64,000 nucleotides of DNA from Microbacterium esteraromaticum (GCF_900163815.1 NZ_FUKO01000011.1:1-64000); one strand, 5' to 3'. Numbered from the stretch's first letter, positions 9,303 to 18,838 are shown. Translations and numbers: made by a program. Notes: generated by a model not told the origin, from the letters alone.

Positions 9303-11063
9303 TCAGGTGCCGATGAACTCCTCGACCGGCCCGAAGACGGGCTCTTCGCGGATCTCGACGCGGTCGCCGAGGCCATCACTGTCGAGCACGACGATCTCGT
9401 TCGCTCCGGCACGCCACAGCGGTGCCGGGGCGTAGAGCGTCTCCTGCGGCCCGCGCTCCCAGTACCGACCGAGCAGGAACCCGTTCAGCCAGACCATGCC
9501 CTTCGTGCCGCCGGGGAACGCCAGCCAGGCGTCAAGCGGTTCGGAGACCTCGAGGGATGCCGAGGCGAGCCCCGCCGCGCCAGCATCCGCCGCCGATGCA
9601 CCGCCCGCAGTCGGCGCACCATCGCCGAGCACGCGGTGCGTCCAGCCGTGCACGTAACGGCGGTCGTCGACGACGACGCCGGCGAGAATGCCCTTGCCCT
9701 GGCAGGTGAGCGGTCCGTAGTTGATGCGTCCGAGGCTCTCGACGATGATCGTCAGTCGACCCGATCCGCCCGCGGCGGGAAGCGGCAGCGACTGCTCACC
9801 GTCGTGCTCGATCACGCCCAGACGCACATCATCGAGGAAGATGACCGCGCGGTCGTGCAGTTCGCGCAGCCCGAGGCTGGCGCCAGCCGGGAACGAGACC
9901 TGCGCCTCGTAGGCCACGAGTCCGTCCTCGGCACCGAGCTCGTCGAAGCTCAGTGGCATCGGCGCGGATGCTGTCACGGGCACGGCGCGCACGACGTCCA
10001 GCAACGAAGCGGATGCCTTCAGTGGCGTGGATGCGGCACTCTGCCTGCGCGGAGCGTCGGGAACAGCAGGCAGCTCGCCCTCGTGGAACGGTGCGAAAGC
10101 GGCGCGCAGCGCGTGGAACTTCTCGCTCAGCGTGCCGTCTTCGCCGATCGGGGCGTCGGAGTCATAGCTGGTGATGGTGGGCTGGATCACGCCGTCGTGG
10201 TTGGATCCGTTCCAGAACCCGAAGTTCGTGCCGCCGTGCGCCATGTACATGCTCACCGAGCCGCCGGCGTCGAGCAGTTCGGTGACGGTGGACATCATGC
10301 TGTCGACCGAGCGGATGTGGTGCTGCTCGCCCCAGTGATCGAACCAGCCGCCCCACAGCTCGCTGCACATCAGGTGCTCGCCGTCGCGCTTGAGCTCGAT
10401 GGCGCGCGGCACGCCGGTGCCGAAGGTGAAGGTGGCCATCGCTCCGGGAACGCTGCCGTACTCGATCATGTCGGAGGTGATGCCGTCGGCGGTGGAGAGC
10501 ATCTCGACGAGTCCGCGATCACGCAGGCCATCGCGCAGGTGCGCCATGTAGCCGGCGTCGCTGCCGAAGGAGCCGTACTCGTTCTCGACCTGGATCAGAC
10601 GGATCGGCCCGCCGTTGACCGCCTGCAGCGGAACGAGCTGCGGGATGAGCTGGTCGTACCAGGCATCCAGCGCCGAGAGGAAGACCGGTTCGACGGTGCG
10701 CACGGCCTGGGTGCGTCCGGAGAGCCAGAACGGGATGCCGCCGTTCGACCACTCTGCGCAGATGTACGGGCTGGGGCGCACGAAGACGTCGAGGCCCACT
10801 TCGCCGGCGATGCGGATGAAGCGTGCGACGTCGCGCCACCCCGTGAAGTCGTATTCGCCCTCGACTCGCTCGTGGAAGTTCCAGGCGATGTAGGTGTCGA
10901 CCGTGTTCGCACCCATGGCTGCGAGACGGCGCAGCCGGTCCTCCCACTGGTCGGGGTGCACGCGGAAGTAGTGCACCGCGCCGGACAGGATACGGTGCGG
11001 CTTGCCATCGCGAAAGAGTCCGCCGTCACGCCAGGCGAAAGAGGGGGAAGCTGAACTGAGCAT
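9303..11063 (-). CDS. Beta-galactosidase, glycoside hydrolase family 35
   Basis: This 586-aa protein matches GH35 retaining beta-galactosidases. The substrate-binding GAVHYFR and YIAWNFHE segments lie near residues 28-34 and 58-65. The acid/base glutamate falls in QVENEYGS (about Glu162) and the nucleophile in CSELWGGWFDHWG (about Glu235). The C-terminal jelly-roll region includes GMVWLNGFLLGRYW, the usual GH35 end domain. There is no signal peptide, so the enzyme is probably cytoplasmic and acts on imported galactosides. The ATG at 11063 has an AGGGAGA site 6 nt upstream. A divergent LacI regulator suggests sugar induction. The bacterial non-secreted length (~585 aa) is normal. Confidence 0.92.
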   Translation of the reverse strand: MLSSASPSFAWRDGGLFRDGKPHRILSGAVHYFRVHPDQWEDRLRRLAAMGANTVDTYIAWNFHERVEGEYDFTGWRDVARFIRIAGEVGLDVFVRPSPYICAEWSNGGIPFWLSGRTQAVRTVEPVFLSALDAWYDQLIPQLVPLQAVNGGPIRLIQVENEYGSFGSDAGYMAHLRDGLRDRGLVEMLSTADGITSDMIEYGSVPGAMATFTFGTGVPRAIELKRDGEHLMCSELWGGWFDHWGEQHHIRSVDSMMSTVTELLDAGGSVSMYMAHGGTNFGFWNGSNHDGVIQPTITSYDSDAPIGEDGTLSEKFHALRAAFAPFHEGELPAVPDAPRRQSAASTPLKASASLLDVVRAVPVTASAPMPLSFDELGAEDGLVAYEAQVSFPAGASLGLRELHDRAVIFLDDVRLGVIEHDGEQSLPLPAAGGSGRLTIIVESLGRINYGPLTCQGKGILAGVVVDDRRYVHGWTHRVLGDGAPTAGGASAADAGAAGLASASLEVSEPLDAWLAFPGGTKGMVWLNGFLLGRYWERGPQETLYAPAPLWRAGANEIVVLDSDGLGDRVEIREEPVFGPVEEFIGT

Positions 11064-11139
11064 GGATCTCCCTGATCGATAATGTTTGCGCTCTCATCCT
11101 TGCATCAAAAGGGCTTGCCGACCAAGTCTCTTGTATCGC

Positions 11140-11145
11140 TAACAT
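11140..11145 (+). promoter_or_regulatory. Leaderless -10 element (TAACAT) of the LacI regulator
   Basis: TAACAT is followed by 6 nt and then ATG at 11152. On the other strand of the same 88-bp spacer, TTGATG and CATTAT (18-nt spacing) form a plausible promoter for the beta-galactosidase, and GAGAGCGCAAAC between them could be the operator half-site. Confidence 0.55.
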
Positions 11146-11151
11146 GGGCAC

Positions 11152-12180
11152 ATGCCACCGCGCCACCCTTCCGATGACCACACGCCGAACCAGGTCGACG
11201 TCGCGCGACTCGCGGGCGTATCCACTCAGACCGTCTCGCGAGTGGTGTCCGGCCAGCAGAATGTGCGCCCCGAGACCGCGCGACGGGTGATGGCGGCGGT
11301 CGATGAGCTCGGCTACCGGGTGCACGCGGCGGCGGCATCCCTGGCATCCGGGCGCACCCGCATTCTCGGCCTCATCGTCGTCTCGACCGACCGCTACTCC
11401 ACCTCGGCCCTGAGCGTCGGCATCGAGCACGCCGCCGCGGCCAACCGGTACACCGTCACCACGGCCGCAGTGCCGGACCACGCGTCGAACGACGCCTTCA
11501 TCGAAGCATTCGACAGGCTCGAGCGGCAGGGCGCCGAGGGTGTCATCCTCGGCGTGCCCGTCGCCCTCGACAACAAGGCGATGCAGCTGCGCACGGCGCG
11601 CACACCATCGACCCGCGTCGAGCGGCCATCGACGGATGCTGATGCGCCCCTCATCGTCGACCAGTACGCGATCGCGCGGCTCGCTGTCGAGCACCTGCTC
11701 GACCTCGGGCACCGCACGGTATGGCACGTGACCGGCGACCCGTTCTGGCTGGAGACCACACAGCGACAGGCTGCCTGGGAGCAGGTTCTCATCGAGCGCG
11801 GAATCACTCCTCCTCCACTGATCCCCGGCGACTGGACCCCCGAATCGGGCTACCGCGCCGGACGCACGATCGCCGCGATCCCCGAGGCGACGGCTGTGTT
11901 CGTCTCGAGTGATGAGATGGCCTTCGGCCTGATGCGCGCCCTGCATGAAGCCGGCCGCAGCGTCCCCGACGATGTCTCGGTCGTCAGCGTCGACGACATC
12001 GCGCTGGCCTCCTATGCCTCCCCCGCACTCACGACGGTGCGGCAGCCGTTCGAGGAGATGGGCCGCGCCGCGGCTCTGCGCCTCATCACCCACCTCGAGG
12101 GCACGGAGACCGAGGGCGAACTGCCCGACACGCACCCGGAACTGATCGTCCGCGCGTCGACGGCGGCGCCCCGGAAGTAA
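11152..12180 (+). CDS. LacI-family transcriptional regulator
   Basis: This 342-aa protein starts with a LacI helix-turn-helix (DVARLAGVSTQTVSRVVSG, about residues 15-33) and hinge helix (ASLASGRTRILGLIV). A periplasmic-binding-protein-like effector domain follows, with SVDDIALASYASPALTTVRQP near the C-terminus. It is divergent from the GH35 beta-galactosidase and probably represses it until a galactoside is present. The start has a leaderless TAACAT element. The last codons lie in the first copy of a 19-bp direct repeat whose second copy builds the downstream terminator. Confidence 0.92.
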   Translation: MPPRHPSDDHTPNQVDVARLAGVSTQTVSRVVSGQQNVRPETARRVMAAVDELGYRVHAAAASLASGRTRILGLIVVSTDRYSTSALSVGIEHAAAANRYTVTTAAVPDHASNDAFIEAFDRLERQGAEGVILGVPVALDNKAMQLRTARTPSTRVERPSTDADAPLIVDQYAIARLAVEHLLDLGHRTVWHVTGDPFWLETTQRQAAWEQVLIERGITPPPLIPGDWTPESGYRAGRTIAAIPEATAVFVSSDEMAFGLMRALHEAGRSVPDDVSVVSVDDIALASYASPALTTVRQPFEEMGRAAALRLITHLEGTETEGELPDTHPELIVRASTAAPRK

Positions 12181-12181
12181 G

Positions 12182-12225
12182 TCGACGGCGGCGCCCCGGG
12201 ACTGATCCCGAAGCGCCGCCGTCGA
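12182..12225. terminator. Bidirectional terminator hairpin between convergent genes
   Basis: TCGACGGCGGCGC at 12182 pairs perfectly with GCGCCGCCGTCGA at 12213 (13-bp GC-rich stem), with an inner GGGA/TCCC pair. It lies between the convergent LacI and PutP genes. The left arm repeats 12156-12174, the end of the LacI coding sequence. Confidence 0.75.
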
Positions 12226-12269
12226 ATCGCGAGCGTCACGCACTCAGAGGCTGAGCGCACGCACCAGAC

Positions 12270-13784
12270 TCAGGGCATGTCGCCCACCGCGCGCGGGCGG
12301 GCTACGACCAGCATGCTGCCAGTGTCGGTGAACTCCTTCTGGATCTCATCGTTGTGCTTGTACGTGAGCATGCTCACGACGACGGCAACGATCGTGGCGA
12401 GCACGAAGGCGGGCAGCAGCTCGTACAGTCCCGTGTCCAGAGCCTTCCAGACGAAGACAGTAACCGCACCGACGATCATTCCCGCGAGGGCGCCCCAGTT
12501 CGTCAGGCGGCGCCAGAAGAGGCTGAGCAGGACGATCGGGCCGAACGCGGCGCCGAAACCGGCCCATGCAAACGAAACCAGACCGAGGATCGTGTCATTC
12601 GGCACGATCGCCATGACAATGGCGATGAGCGCCACGATGAGCACGGCGGCACGCCCCATCAGGACCAGCGTCTTCGGGTTGGGCGGATCCTTGCGGATCA
12701 CCTTGTAGAGGTCTTCCACCAGGGCAGACGACGTCACGATGAGCTGGCTGGAGATCGTGCTCATAATCGCCGCGACCACCGCCGCCAGCACCAGGCCAGC
12801 AACGAAGGGGTGCAGCAGTGTCTTCGACATGATCAGCACGACCGTCTCCGAGTCGGCGAGGTCGATCCCCTTGGCAGCCATGTAGGCGATGCCGACCAGA
12901 CCCGAGAGCACGGCGCCGATCAGCGAGATGACCATCCATGAGATGCCGATGCGGCGCGCGCTCTTGGCCTCCTGCGGCGAGCGCAGAGCCATGAAGCGCA
13001 CGAGGATGTGCGGCTGGCCGAAGTAGCCCAGGCCCCACGCGAGCGCGGAGACGATGGCGAGAACGGTACCACCGGTCAAGACAGAACCGCCGATCCACGA
13101 TAGGTGTCCGGCATCGGTGTTCGCGCCGATGAGGGCGGTCGTCTCATCGAGGCCGCCGATGGAGATTACCGCGGCGATCGGCACGACGATCAGAGCGATC
13201 ACCATCATGAGGCCCTGCACCACGTCGGTGAGCGACGCACCGAGGAATCCCCCGAACAGCGTGTACGCCAGGGTCACGCCACCGATGAGGAACATGCCGA
13301 ACAGGTAGTCGCCGTCGAACGAGCTGGCGAAGAACTTTCCGCCAGCGACCATGCCCGACGAGACATAGATGGTGAAGAACACCAGGATGATGATGCCGGC
13401 GACGATGCGCAGCAGCCGCGTGTTGTCGCGCAGCCGGTTCTCGAAGAAGCTCGGCACGGTGATGGAGTTGCGCGAGACCTCGGTGTAGGCGCGCATCCGC
13501 GGTGCGACCAGCAGCCAGTTCAAGTACGCGCCGATGGTGAGTCCGACCGCGATCCAGGCTTCGATGAGTCCGGTCAGGTAGATGGCTCCGGGAAGACCCA
13601 TCACCAGCCAGCCGGACATGTCCGAGGCGCCGGCGCTCAGCGCCGCCACCCACGGCGGAAGATTACGGCCCCCGAGCATGTAATCTTCATGATCCTTGGT
13701 GCGCTTGAAGGCGAAATAGCCGATGAGCAGCATCCCAGCGAAATACAGCCCCAGCGCGATGTAGATGAATATCTGGTCGGACAT
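12270..13784 (-). CDS. putP: Sodium/proline symporter
   Basis: This is a 504-aa sodium:solute symporter with about 13 membrane helices. GGRNLPPWVAALSAGASDMSGWLVMGLPG near residues 40-68 is diagnostic of PutP, as is GYFGQPHILVRFMALRS in the middle. It imports proline with Na+. The ATG at 13784 is chosen because a GGGGGAG purine stretch precedes it and the family N-terminus begins here; an in-frame extension to 13826 looks unrelated. The convergent LacI gene is separated by a terminator. Confidence 0.92.
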   Translation of the reverse strand: MSDQIFIYIALGLYFAGMLLIGYFAFKRTKDHEDYMLGGRNLPPWVAALSAGASDMSGWLVMGLPGAIYLTGLIEAWIAVGLTIGAYLNWLLVAPRMRAYTEVSRNSITVPSFFENRLRDNTRLLRIVAGIIILVFFTIYVSSGMVAGGKFFASSFDGDYLFGMFLIGGVTLAYTLFGGFLGASLTDVVQGLMMVIALIVVPIAAVISIGGLDETTALIGANTDAGHLSWIGGSVLTGGTVLAIVSALAWGLGYFGQPHILVRFMALRSPQEAKSARRIGISWMVISLIGAVLSGLVGIAYMAAKGIDLADSETVVLIMSKTLLHPFVAGLVLAAVVAAIMSTISSQLIVTSSALVEDLYKVIRKDPPNPKTLVLMGRAAVLIVALIAIVMAIVPNDTILGLVSFAWAGFGAAFGPIVLLSLFWRRLTNWGALAGMIVGAVTVFVWKALDTGLYELLPAFVLATIVAVVVSMLTYKHNDEIQKEFTDTGSMLVVARPRAVGDMP

Positions 13785-13872
13785 CCTCGTCTCCCCCTGG
13801 CGGTGACGTTCACCGCGACAGTTCATTCGATGATGTCAAACCCCGACGGCGTCCGCCAGGCCATCCTGAACG

Positions 13873-13878
13873 TAAGCT
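13873..13878 (+). promoter_or_regulatory. Leaderless -10 element (TAAGCT) of the AlkD-like gene
   Basis: TAAGCT is followed by 6 nt and ATG at 13885, which argues for that ATG rather than the GTG at 13879. Confidence 0.5.
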
Positions 13879-13884
13879 GTGTGG

Positions 13885-14550
13885 ATGAGTGCGGTAAGTG
13901 TCCAGGAATGGCTCGGCGAGCTCGCCGCTCTGGAAGACCCCAAGATGCGGGTCGTGAACGAGCGCCACGGTGATGCGCACGGGGTGAATCTGTCGAAGCT
14001 GCGCGCACTGGCGAAGCGCAGCGGGATGAACACCGAGCTCGCGCGTGAGCTGTGGGCGACGGATGACGTCGCCGGTCAACTGCTTGCGCTGCTGGTCGCC
14101 AAACCTCGCGAGTTGATGGCTGACGAGGTCGATCGGATGCTGCGCAGCACCCGATCCAACAAGGCCCACGACTGGCTGGTCAACTACATCGCCAAGAAGT
14201 CGCCGCACACCGAGGCGCTGCGGGTGCGCTGGTTCGACGATGCGGATGCTGATGCCCGCGCGGCGGGCTGGTCACTCACCAGCGTGCGCGTGATCAAGTC
14301 GCCCGAGGGCATCGATCTCGATGGCCTGCTGGATCGGATCGAGCGAGAACTCGTCGCAGCACCCTCGCGTGAGCAGTGGGCGATGAATGAGACCCTCGCG
14401 CAGATCGGCATCCATCACCCGGAGCTGCGCGACCGCGCGATGGCGATCGGTGAGCGGCTGCAGGTGCTTGCCGACTATCCGACTCCGCCGAACTGCACCT
14501 CACCGTTCGCGCCGGCGTGGATCGCCGAGATGGTGCGCCGCCAGGGCTGA
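13885..14550 (+). CDS. DNA alkylation repair protein (AlkD-like HEAT-repeat glycosylase family)
   Basis: This 221-aa all-alpha protein matches the DNA_alkylation repair family (AlkC/AlkD-like). Helical repeats run through ALAKRSGMNTELARELWATDD, KAHDWLVNYIAKKS, AAGWSLTSVRVI and AMNETLAQIGIHHPELRDRAMAIGERL. AlkD members remove alkylated bases from DNA. In this actinobacterial subgroup activity is not established, so the name is by family only. The ATG at 13885 fits a leaderless -10 element. It is divergent from putP. Confidence 0.75.
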   Translation: MSAVSVQEWLGELAALEDPKMRVVNERHGDAHGVNLSKLRALAKRSGMNTELARELWATDDVAGQLLALLVAKPRELMADEVDRMLRSTRSNKAHDWLVNYIAKKSPHTEALRVRWFDDADADARAAGWSLTSVRVIKSPEGIDLDGLLDRIERELVAAPSREQWAMNETLAQIGIHHPELRDRAMAIGERLQVLADYPTPPNCTSPFAPAWIAEMVRRQG

Positions 14551-14582
14551 GCTCGGTGGGCAGATGTCGCACCGTGCGACGA

Positions 14583-15641
14583 TCAGCCCCTCAGCGGCGA
14601 GCGCCGCAGTGACGGCCGAGAAACCTGCGGGGCGAGGATGCCGAGCACGCGGGCGAGCGTCGACATCCACAGCAGCACGAGTCCGATGACGATGCTCTCC
14701 AGCGCTGTGATCGACAACACGGGTACGGCGAAGGCGAACACCACCGCCACCGCGATGAGCGCGACGAGACCGATCGTGAGCACCATGAGCATGCGCGGAG
14801 CGGCGGGTACGGCTGTGGTCGTAAGGATCGCTGCGGTGACCACGCACGCGAGCGTGGTGAACGCGGCGATCGCGTGTGCCACCGGCATCCGATCCACCGG
14901 CAGCAGACCGACGCCGGCGAGGCCCGCGCCCGCGAGCGCCCAGATCACGACTACCGGCGCGATGAGCCTGAGTGCGTCGTCACCCCGCATCCGGTGAAGG
15001 TCCCGTCCGACGTACGAGCCTGTTGTCGCCACGAGCAGACCGGCGATGACGAGGGTGCCGTTGAACGCCCACGCCCCGATGCCGGCGCCCAGCTGCGAGA
15101 AGCTGTGCTCCCACCACGCGGTGTCCGTCGCGGTGATCATCGCGAACAGGGTTCCGATGATGAGAAAAGTGAACAGCAGCGCCGAGATCGCGCGCGTGCT
15201 CAGCTGCACCCCGAGCTGAAACGACAGTCGTCCGCCGAGCGCCGCGGCCACCGCGGTGAGCACCCCGCCGCCAATCGCCGAGAGCTCAAGGCCCTGCAAC
15301 CCGACCGCAAGCACCTCGCCGGCGAGCAGCACCCCGAGGCCGGTCACCCCGATCAGCGCGATGGTCACCGCGATCGACGACAGATCCGACACCAGTGCCT
15401 GCCAGCGCGGCATCGGCGAGGTCTCTCCGGCCCGGTGCAGCAGCGTGCTGACGACGAAGGCCGCGCCCGCGATCACCCCGGCGATGAGCGCCATCGGGAT
15501 CATCACCGAGCCGTCACCGGCGAACGGCCGGGTCATGCCCCAGAGCGCAGAAGCACCCGCGACGGCGCCGAGCACGAAGCAGCACGCCGTGGCCCAGAGG
15601 CCGCGGGTCTGCTCGCGCAGCATCCGCTCACTGTCATTCAT
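14583..15641 (-). CDS. Polytopic membrane protein of unknown function
   Basis: The frame encodes 352 aa from the ATG at 15641, with about nine or ten hydrophobic segments over most of its length (for example CCFVLGAVAGASALWGM and VVFAFAVPVLSITALESIVI). A short charged N-terminus (MNDSERMLREQTRG) faces the cytoplasm. No catalytic motif or transporter signature was recognised. An AAGGAG site lies 13 nt upstream of the start. It is divergent from the FUSC-type protein gene. An in-frame upstream extension to 15812 is Arg-rich and was rejected. Confidence 0.6.
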   Translation of the reverse strand: MNDSERMLREQTRGLWATACCFVLGAVAGASALWGMTRPFAGDGSVMIPMALIAGVIAGAAFVVSTLLHRAGETSPMPRWQALVSDLSSIAVTIALIGVTGLGVLLAGEVLAVGLQGLELSAIGGGVLTAVAAALGGRLSFQLGVQLSTRAISALLFTFLIIGTLFAMITATDTAWWEHSFSQLGAGIGAWAFNGTLVIAGLLVATTGSYVGRDLHRMRGDDALRLIAPVVVIWALAGAGLAGVGLLPVDRMPVAHAIAAFTTLACVVTAAILTTTAVPAAPRMLMVLTIGLVALIAVAVVFAFAVPVLSITALESIVIGLVLLWMSTLARVLGILAPQVSRPSLRRSPLRG

Positions 15642-15722
15642 TCCGACATCCGCTCCTTGCCCCATCGAACCACGCCACGCGCCGAAACCGGGGTTGCGAC
15701 GCCGCCGCGCACGCGTCCGGGC

Positions 15723-15728
15723 TAGCGT
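15723..15728 (+). promoter_or_regulatory. Leaderless -10 element (TAGCGT) of the FUSC-type gene
   Basis: TAGCGT is followed by 7 nt and the ATG at 15736. The ATG at 15730 would lie upstream of the expected transcript start. Confidence 0.5.
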
Positions 15729-15735
15729 TATGCGC

Positions 15736-16773
15736 ATGCGCTTTCCCTCTGCGATCCGCGCCGCACGGCGGGCGCCGCTGCTGCAGGTGCTGAAGTCTGC
15801 CGCAGCGACCATCGGCGCGTGGCTGCTCGCTGGATGGCTGCTGCCGGGGCCCCTGCCGATCTTCGCGGCGATCGCGGCGCTGCTCGTCGTGCAGCCGAGC
15901 GTGAATCAGTCGCTCTCGAAGGCGATCGAGCGCAGTGTCGGGGTGATCGTCGGCGTCGTGATCGCGGTGCTGCTGAGCCTGCTGCTCGGGCCGCAGAGCT
16001 GGGTGGTGCTGGCGGCGGTCGTGGTCGCGCTGCTCATCGCCTGGGCGCTGCGCGCGTCTACCGGCACAGGAAATCAGGTCGCGATCTCGGCGGTTCTCGT
16101 GCTCGCGCTCGGTTCGTCGAACTCCGACTATGCGTGGGAGCGCATCGTGGAGACGCTGATCGGCGCGGTGGTCGGGTTCATCGTGAATGTCGCCGTCGTG
16201 CCTCCGGTGCTGTCGGCCCCGGCACGACGTGATGTCGGGATGCTGGGTCGCGAGGTCGCCGCCTCGCTCGAGCGGCTCGCCGACGCGCTGCCATCTGTGC
16301 AGAGCGGCCCCCAGCTGCAGGAGCTGATGCTCGAGGTGCGGCTGCTGCGCCCGATGCTCGCCGCGGCCCAGGCATCGATCGCCAGCGCAGAGGAATCGCT
16401 CTCGCTGAATCCCCGTCGGTCTCGCCACAACGATGATCTGAAGGAGATCCGTGCGCTGCTCACCCGGATCGCCCCCGTGGTGACGCAGGTGATCGGCATG
16501 ACCCGCGCGTACTACGACCACTACGAGGATTCCCTCGCTGATGATGCCTCGGTGCGGGCGATCGCCGAGCAGCTGCGCCGGGCAGGGCACGATGTGCGAT
16601 TGGCGGTGCAGTTGGCGGATGCTGCCCCCGAGCCTGACGTGATGACCTCGGCCGTTCCGGCACTGACCGCTCCCCTGATGATGCGGCCGCCCGAATCAGA
16701 CCACTGGATTCTCGTCGGGTCGCTGATGGAGGACCTCCGCCGCATTCACGGCGAGCTGCGCGAAGACGACTGA
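15736..16773 (+). CDS. FUSC / aromatic acid exporter family membrane protein
   Basis: This 345-aa protein has a hydrophobic first half with about six helices (GAWLLAGWLLPGPLPIFAAIAALLVVQPS and VVLAAVVVALLIAWALRAS) and a soluble, helical second half with heptad-like spacing (LQELMLEVRLLRPMLAAAQASIASAEESL). This is the layout of the ArAE/FUSC family of proposed efflux carriers. Two ATGs (15730 and 15736) are six bases apart; the second is favoured by the leaderless promoter spacing. The substrate is unknown. Confidence 0.75.
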   Translation: MRFPSAIRAARRAPLLQVLKSAAATIGAWLLAGWLLPGPLPIFAAIAALLVVQPSVNQSLSKAIERSVGVIVGVVIAVLLSLLLGPQSWVVLAAVVVALLIAWALRASTGTGNQVAISAVLVLALGSSNSDYAWERIVETLIGAVVGFIVNVAVVPPVLSAPARRDVGMLGREVAASLERLADALPSVQSGPQLQELMLEVRLLRPMLAAAQASIASAEESLSLNPRRSRHNDDLKEIRALLTRIAPVVTQVIGMTRAYYDHYEDSLADDASVRAIAEQLRRAGHDVRLAVQLADAAPEPDVMTSAVPALTAPLMMRPPESDHWILVGSLMEDLRRIHGELREDD

Positions 16774-16791
16774 GGGTCAGGGGGCAGCGCG

Positions 16792-18414
16792 TCAGGCGGC
16801 AGTGCGGTCGATGTGACTGCGGGCGTGCACGACCGCCGCAGCGAGATCGTCGAAGAGGTGGTTCTGGTGGCGCAGCGAGGCCAGCACCCCCACCCGCTCG
16901 GCGAGCATGCGGTGCTGCGGCGGGATGCCTTTCACGAGAACCGTCATGCCACGGCGTTCGAGCGAGGTGATCAGCTCGGTGATGACCTGCGCACCGGTGG
17001 CATCGAGAATCTGCAGCTGCGACATCCGGATCACAACGACCTCGATCTCGCGCAGCGCGGCGATGCGCTCCAGCATCCGCTCTGCCGCTCCGAAGAAGAG
17101 GGCGCCCTCGAGGCGGAACACGGCGATGCGCTCGTCGCCCGCGCGCGCCGGGCCGGGCAGCTCCTCCCGGTGCACGCCACTGGTCTTGGCGAGCTGACGC
17201 AGGGCGAAGAAGCCAGCCACGACCACGCCGATCAGCACGGCGTAGATGAGATCGACGCTGACGGTGATGATCGCGGTGAGGATGAAGACGATGGCATCCG
17301 CCCGCGTCGAGCGCAGCACGACGCGGGCCGTGCGCGGCGAGATCATGCGGGCTGCGGTCACCATCAGCACCCCGGCGAGCGCGGCCAGCGGGATGTGCGC
17401 GACGACCGACGCCCCGACGAGTGCGATCAGCAGGAGCAGCACGGCGTGCGCGACGGATGCCAGGCGGGTGCGCGCACCGGCACGGACGTTCACGGCGGTG
17501 CGGGCGATCGCGCCGGTAGCGGGCATGCCGCCGAAGAGGCCGGCTGCGAGTGAGGCGAGTCCCTGCCCCACCAGTTCGCGGTCGGCGTCATACGCGCCGG
17601 TGTCGGCGAGGGTCGAGGCGACCCGGATCGACAGCAGCGACTCGATCGCGGCAAGGGCTGCGACCGCGAAGGCCGGGCCGATCAGCGACATCAGCGTTGC
17701 CGCGTCGAGGGAGGGAAGCGTCGGCGCGGGCAGTCCGACGGGCAGCGCACCGATGGTGTCGACCGGCAAGCCCGCGATCGCCGCGAAGAGCGAGGCGATG
17801 ACGATGGCCAGCAGCGAACCGGGGAACCGCGGATGCAGCTTCAGCGAGGCGAGCATCACCACGACGACGATGCCCACCAGCAGCAGTGACCAGCCGAGTT
17901 TCGGCCACGAGGCAGCAGCTGCGGACTGGACCGCAGCGATCAGCGCGTTGGTGCTCTCCCCCGGCTTCGTGCCGGTCGCAGTGGGCACCTGCTGCAGAAA
18001 GATGATGACGGCGATGCCGAGTGTGAACCCCTCGATCACCGGCCAGGGGATGTATCCCACGGTGCGGCCGAGGCGCAGCATCCCGGCAGCGATGACGATC
18101 ACTCCCGACAGCAGGCAGATCGCGGCGAGAGCGCCCGCGCCGTGCATCGCGAGGATCGGTGCGAGCACGACGACCATGGCCCCGGTCGGACCCGACACCT
18201 GCACGTGCGATCCGCCGAAGACGGCTGCGACGAAGCCGGCGATGATGGCTGTGACGAGGCCGCTCTCGGCACCGGCGCCCGAACTGACGCCGAACGCGAG
18301 CGCGAGCGGCAGCGCGACGATGCCGACGGTGACGCCGGCGAGCAGATCAACACGCCAGGTGCGGCGGAGGCCGCGGTAGTCGGATGCCGCGGGCAGCAGG
18401 GATCGCAGGTTCAT
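16792..18414 (-). CDS. SulP-family anion transporter with STAS domain
   Basis: This 540-aa SulP permease has a membrane domain of about 11-12 helices (residues ~20-400), opening with VDLLAGVTVGIVALPLALAFG and including VSGPTGAMVV, the SulP signature. A C-terminal STAS domain follows (VFRLEGALFFGAAERMLERI, MSQLQILDATGAQVI). Members carry sulfate, bicarbonate or other anions. The ATG overlaps the stop of the upstream ArsR gene by 4 bp (ATGA), so repressor and transporter are translated from one mRNA. This points to metal or stress control of the transporter. The substrate cannot be assigned. Confidence 0.9.
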   Translation of the reverse strand: MNLRSLLPAASDYRGLRRTWRVDLLAGVTVGIVALPLALAFGVSSGAGAESGLVTAIIAGFVAAVFGGSHVQVSGPTGAMVVVLAPILAMHGAGALAAICLLSGVIVIAAGMLRLGRTVGYIPWPVIEGFTLGIAVIIFLQQVPTATGTKPGESTNALIAAVQSAAAASWPKLGWSLLLVGIVVVVMLASLKLHPRFPGSLLAIVIASLFAAIAGLPVDTIGALPVGLPAPTLPSLDAATLMSLIGPAFAVAALAAIESLLSIRVASTLADTGAYDADRELVGQGLASLAAGLFGGMPATGAIARTAVNVRAGARTRLASVAHAVLLLLIALVGASVVAHIPLAALAGVLMVTAARMISPRTARVVLRSTRADAIVFILTAIITVSVDLIYAVLIGVVVAGFFALRQLAKTSGVHREELPGPARAGDERIAVFRLEGALFFGAAERMLERIAALREIEVVVIRMSQLQILDATGAQVITELITSLERRGMTVLVKGIPPQHRMLAERVGVLASLRHQNHLFDDLAAAVVHARSHIDRTAA

Positions 18415-18773
18415 GCCGGCGCAGGAATATCGGGCAGGTGGTCGCGTTCGAGGAGCTGCTGCTGAGTCGTCTCGAGTACCTCGGCGAGCAGCGCGCGGGC
18501 GACGCGCAGAAGGTCAGCGACCTGTGGGTAGGCGAGGCGGTAGTAGACCAGACTGCCCCGGCGTTCGGAATCCACGAGCCGGTTTCGGCGCAGCACCGCC
18601 AGGTGCTGCGAGACGTGCGACGGTTCGAGTTCGACGATGCTGAGCAGCTCCGAGACCGTCGCCTCCGGGGTGGCGGAGAGCGCTTCGAGGATGCGGATGC
18701 GGATCGGATGCGCGAGCCCCTTGAACAGCCCTGCCTTCACCTCGTACAGCGGGCGGTTGGGATCGCTGAGCAT
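18411..18773 (-). CDS. ArsR-family metalloregulator-type repressor
   Basis: The protein is 120 aa from the ATG at 18773, chosen because GGAAGGAG lies 7 nt upstream; a longer frame to 18848 has no site. The winged helix-turn-helix reads TVSELLSIVELEPSHVSQHLAVLRRNRLVDSERRGSLVYYRL (about residues 32-73). No CxC metal site is present in the alpha3 helix (ELEPSHVSQH), so the signal is not obviously arsenic, cadmium or lead. It is co-transcribed with and overlaps the SulP gene. It is divergent from yjdM, and palindromes in the spacer are likely operators. Confidence 0.88.
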   Translation of the reverse strand: MLSDPNRPLYEVKAGLFKGLAHPIRIRILEALSATPEATVSELLSIVELEPSHVSQHLAVLRRNRLVDSERRGSLVYYRLAYPQVADLLRVARALLAEVLETTQQQLLERDHLPDIPAPA

Positions 18774-18812
18774 CCGTTGACTCCTTCCGGGTCCTGTCAT
18801 TCTTTCACGATG

Positions 18813-18838
18813 TGATGGTTTCATCATATCGCGATATG
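18813..18838. promoter_or_regulatory. Divergent operator region: CATATCGCGATATG palindrome and TGATGGTTTCATCA
   Basis: CATATCGCGATATG (18825-18838) is a perfect 14-bp palindrome, directly preceded by TGATG-GTTT-CATCA (18813-18826). Both sit between the ArsR repressor and yjdM, and the first overlaps the yjdM -10 element. The ArsR protein is the natural candidate to bind here. Confidence 0.6.
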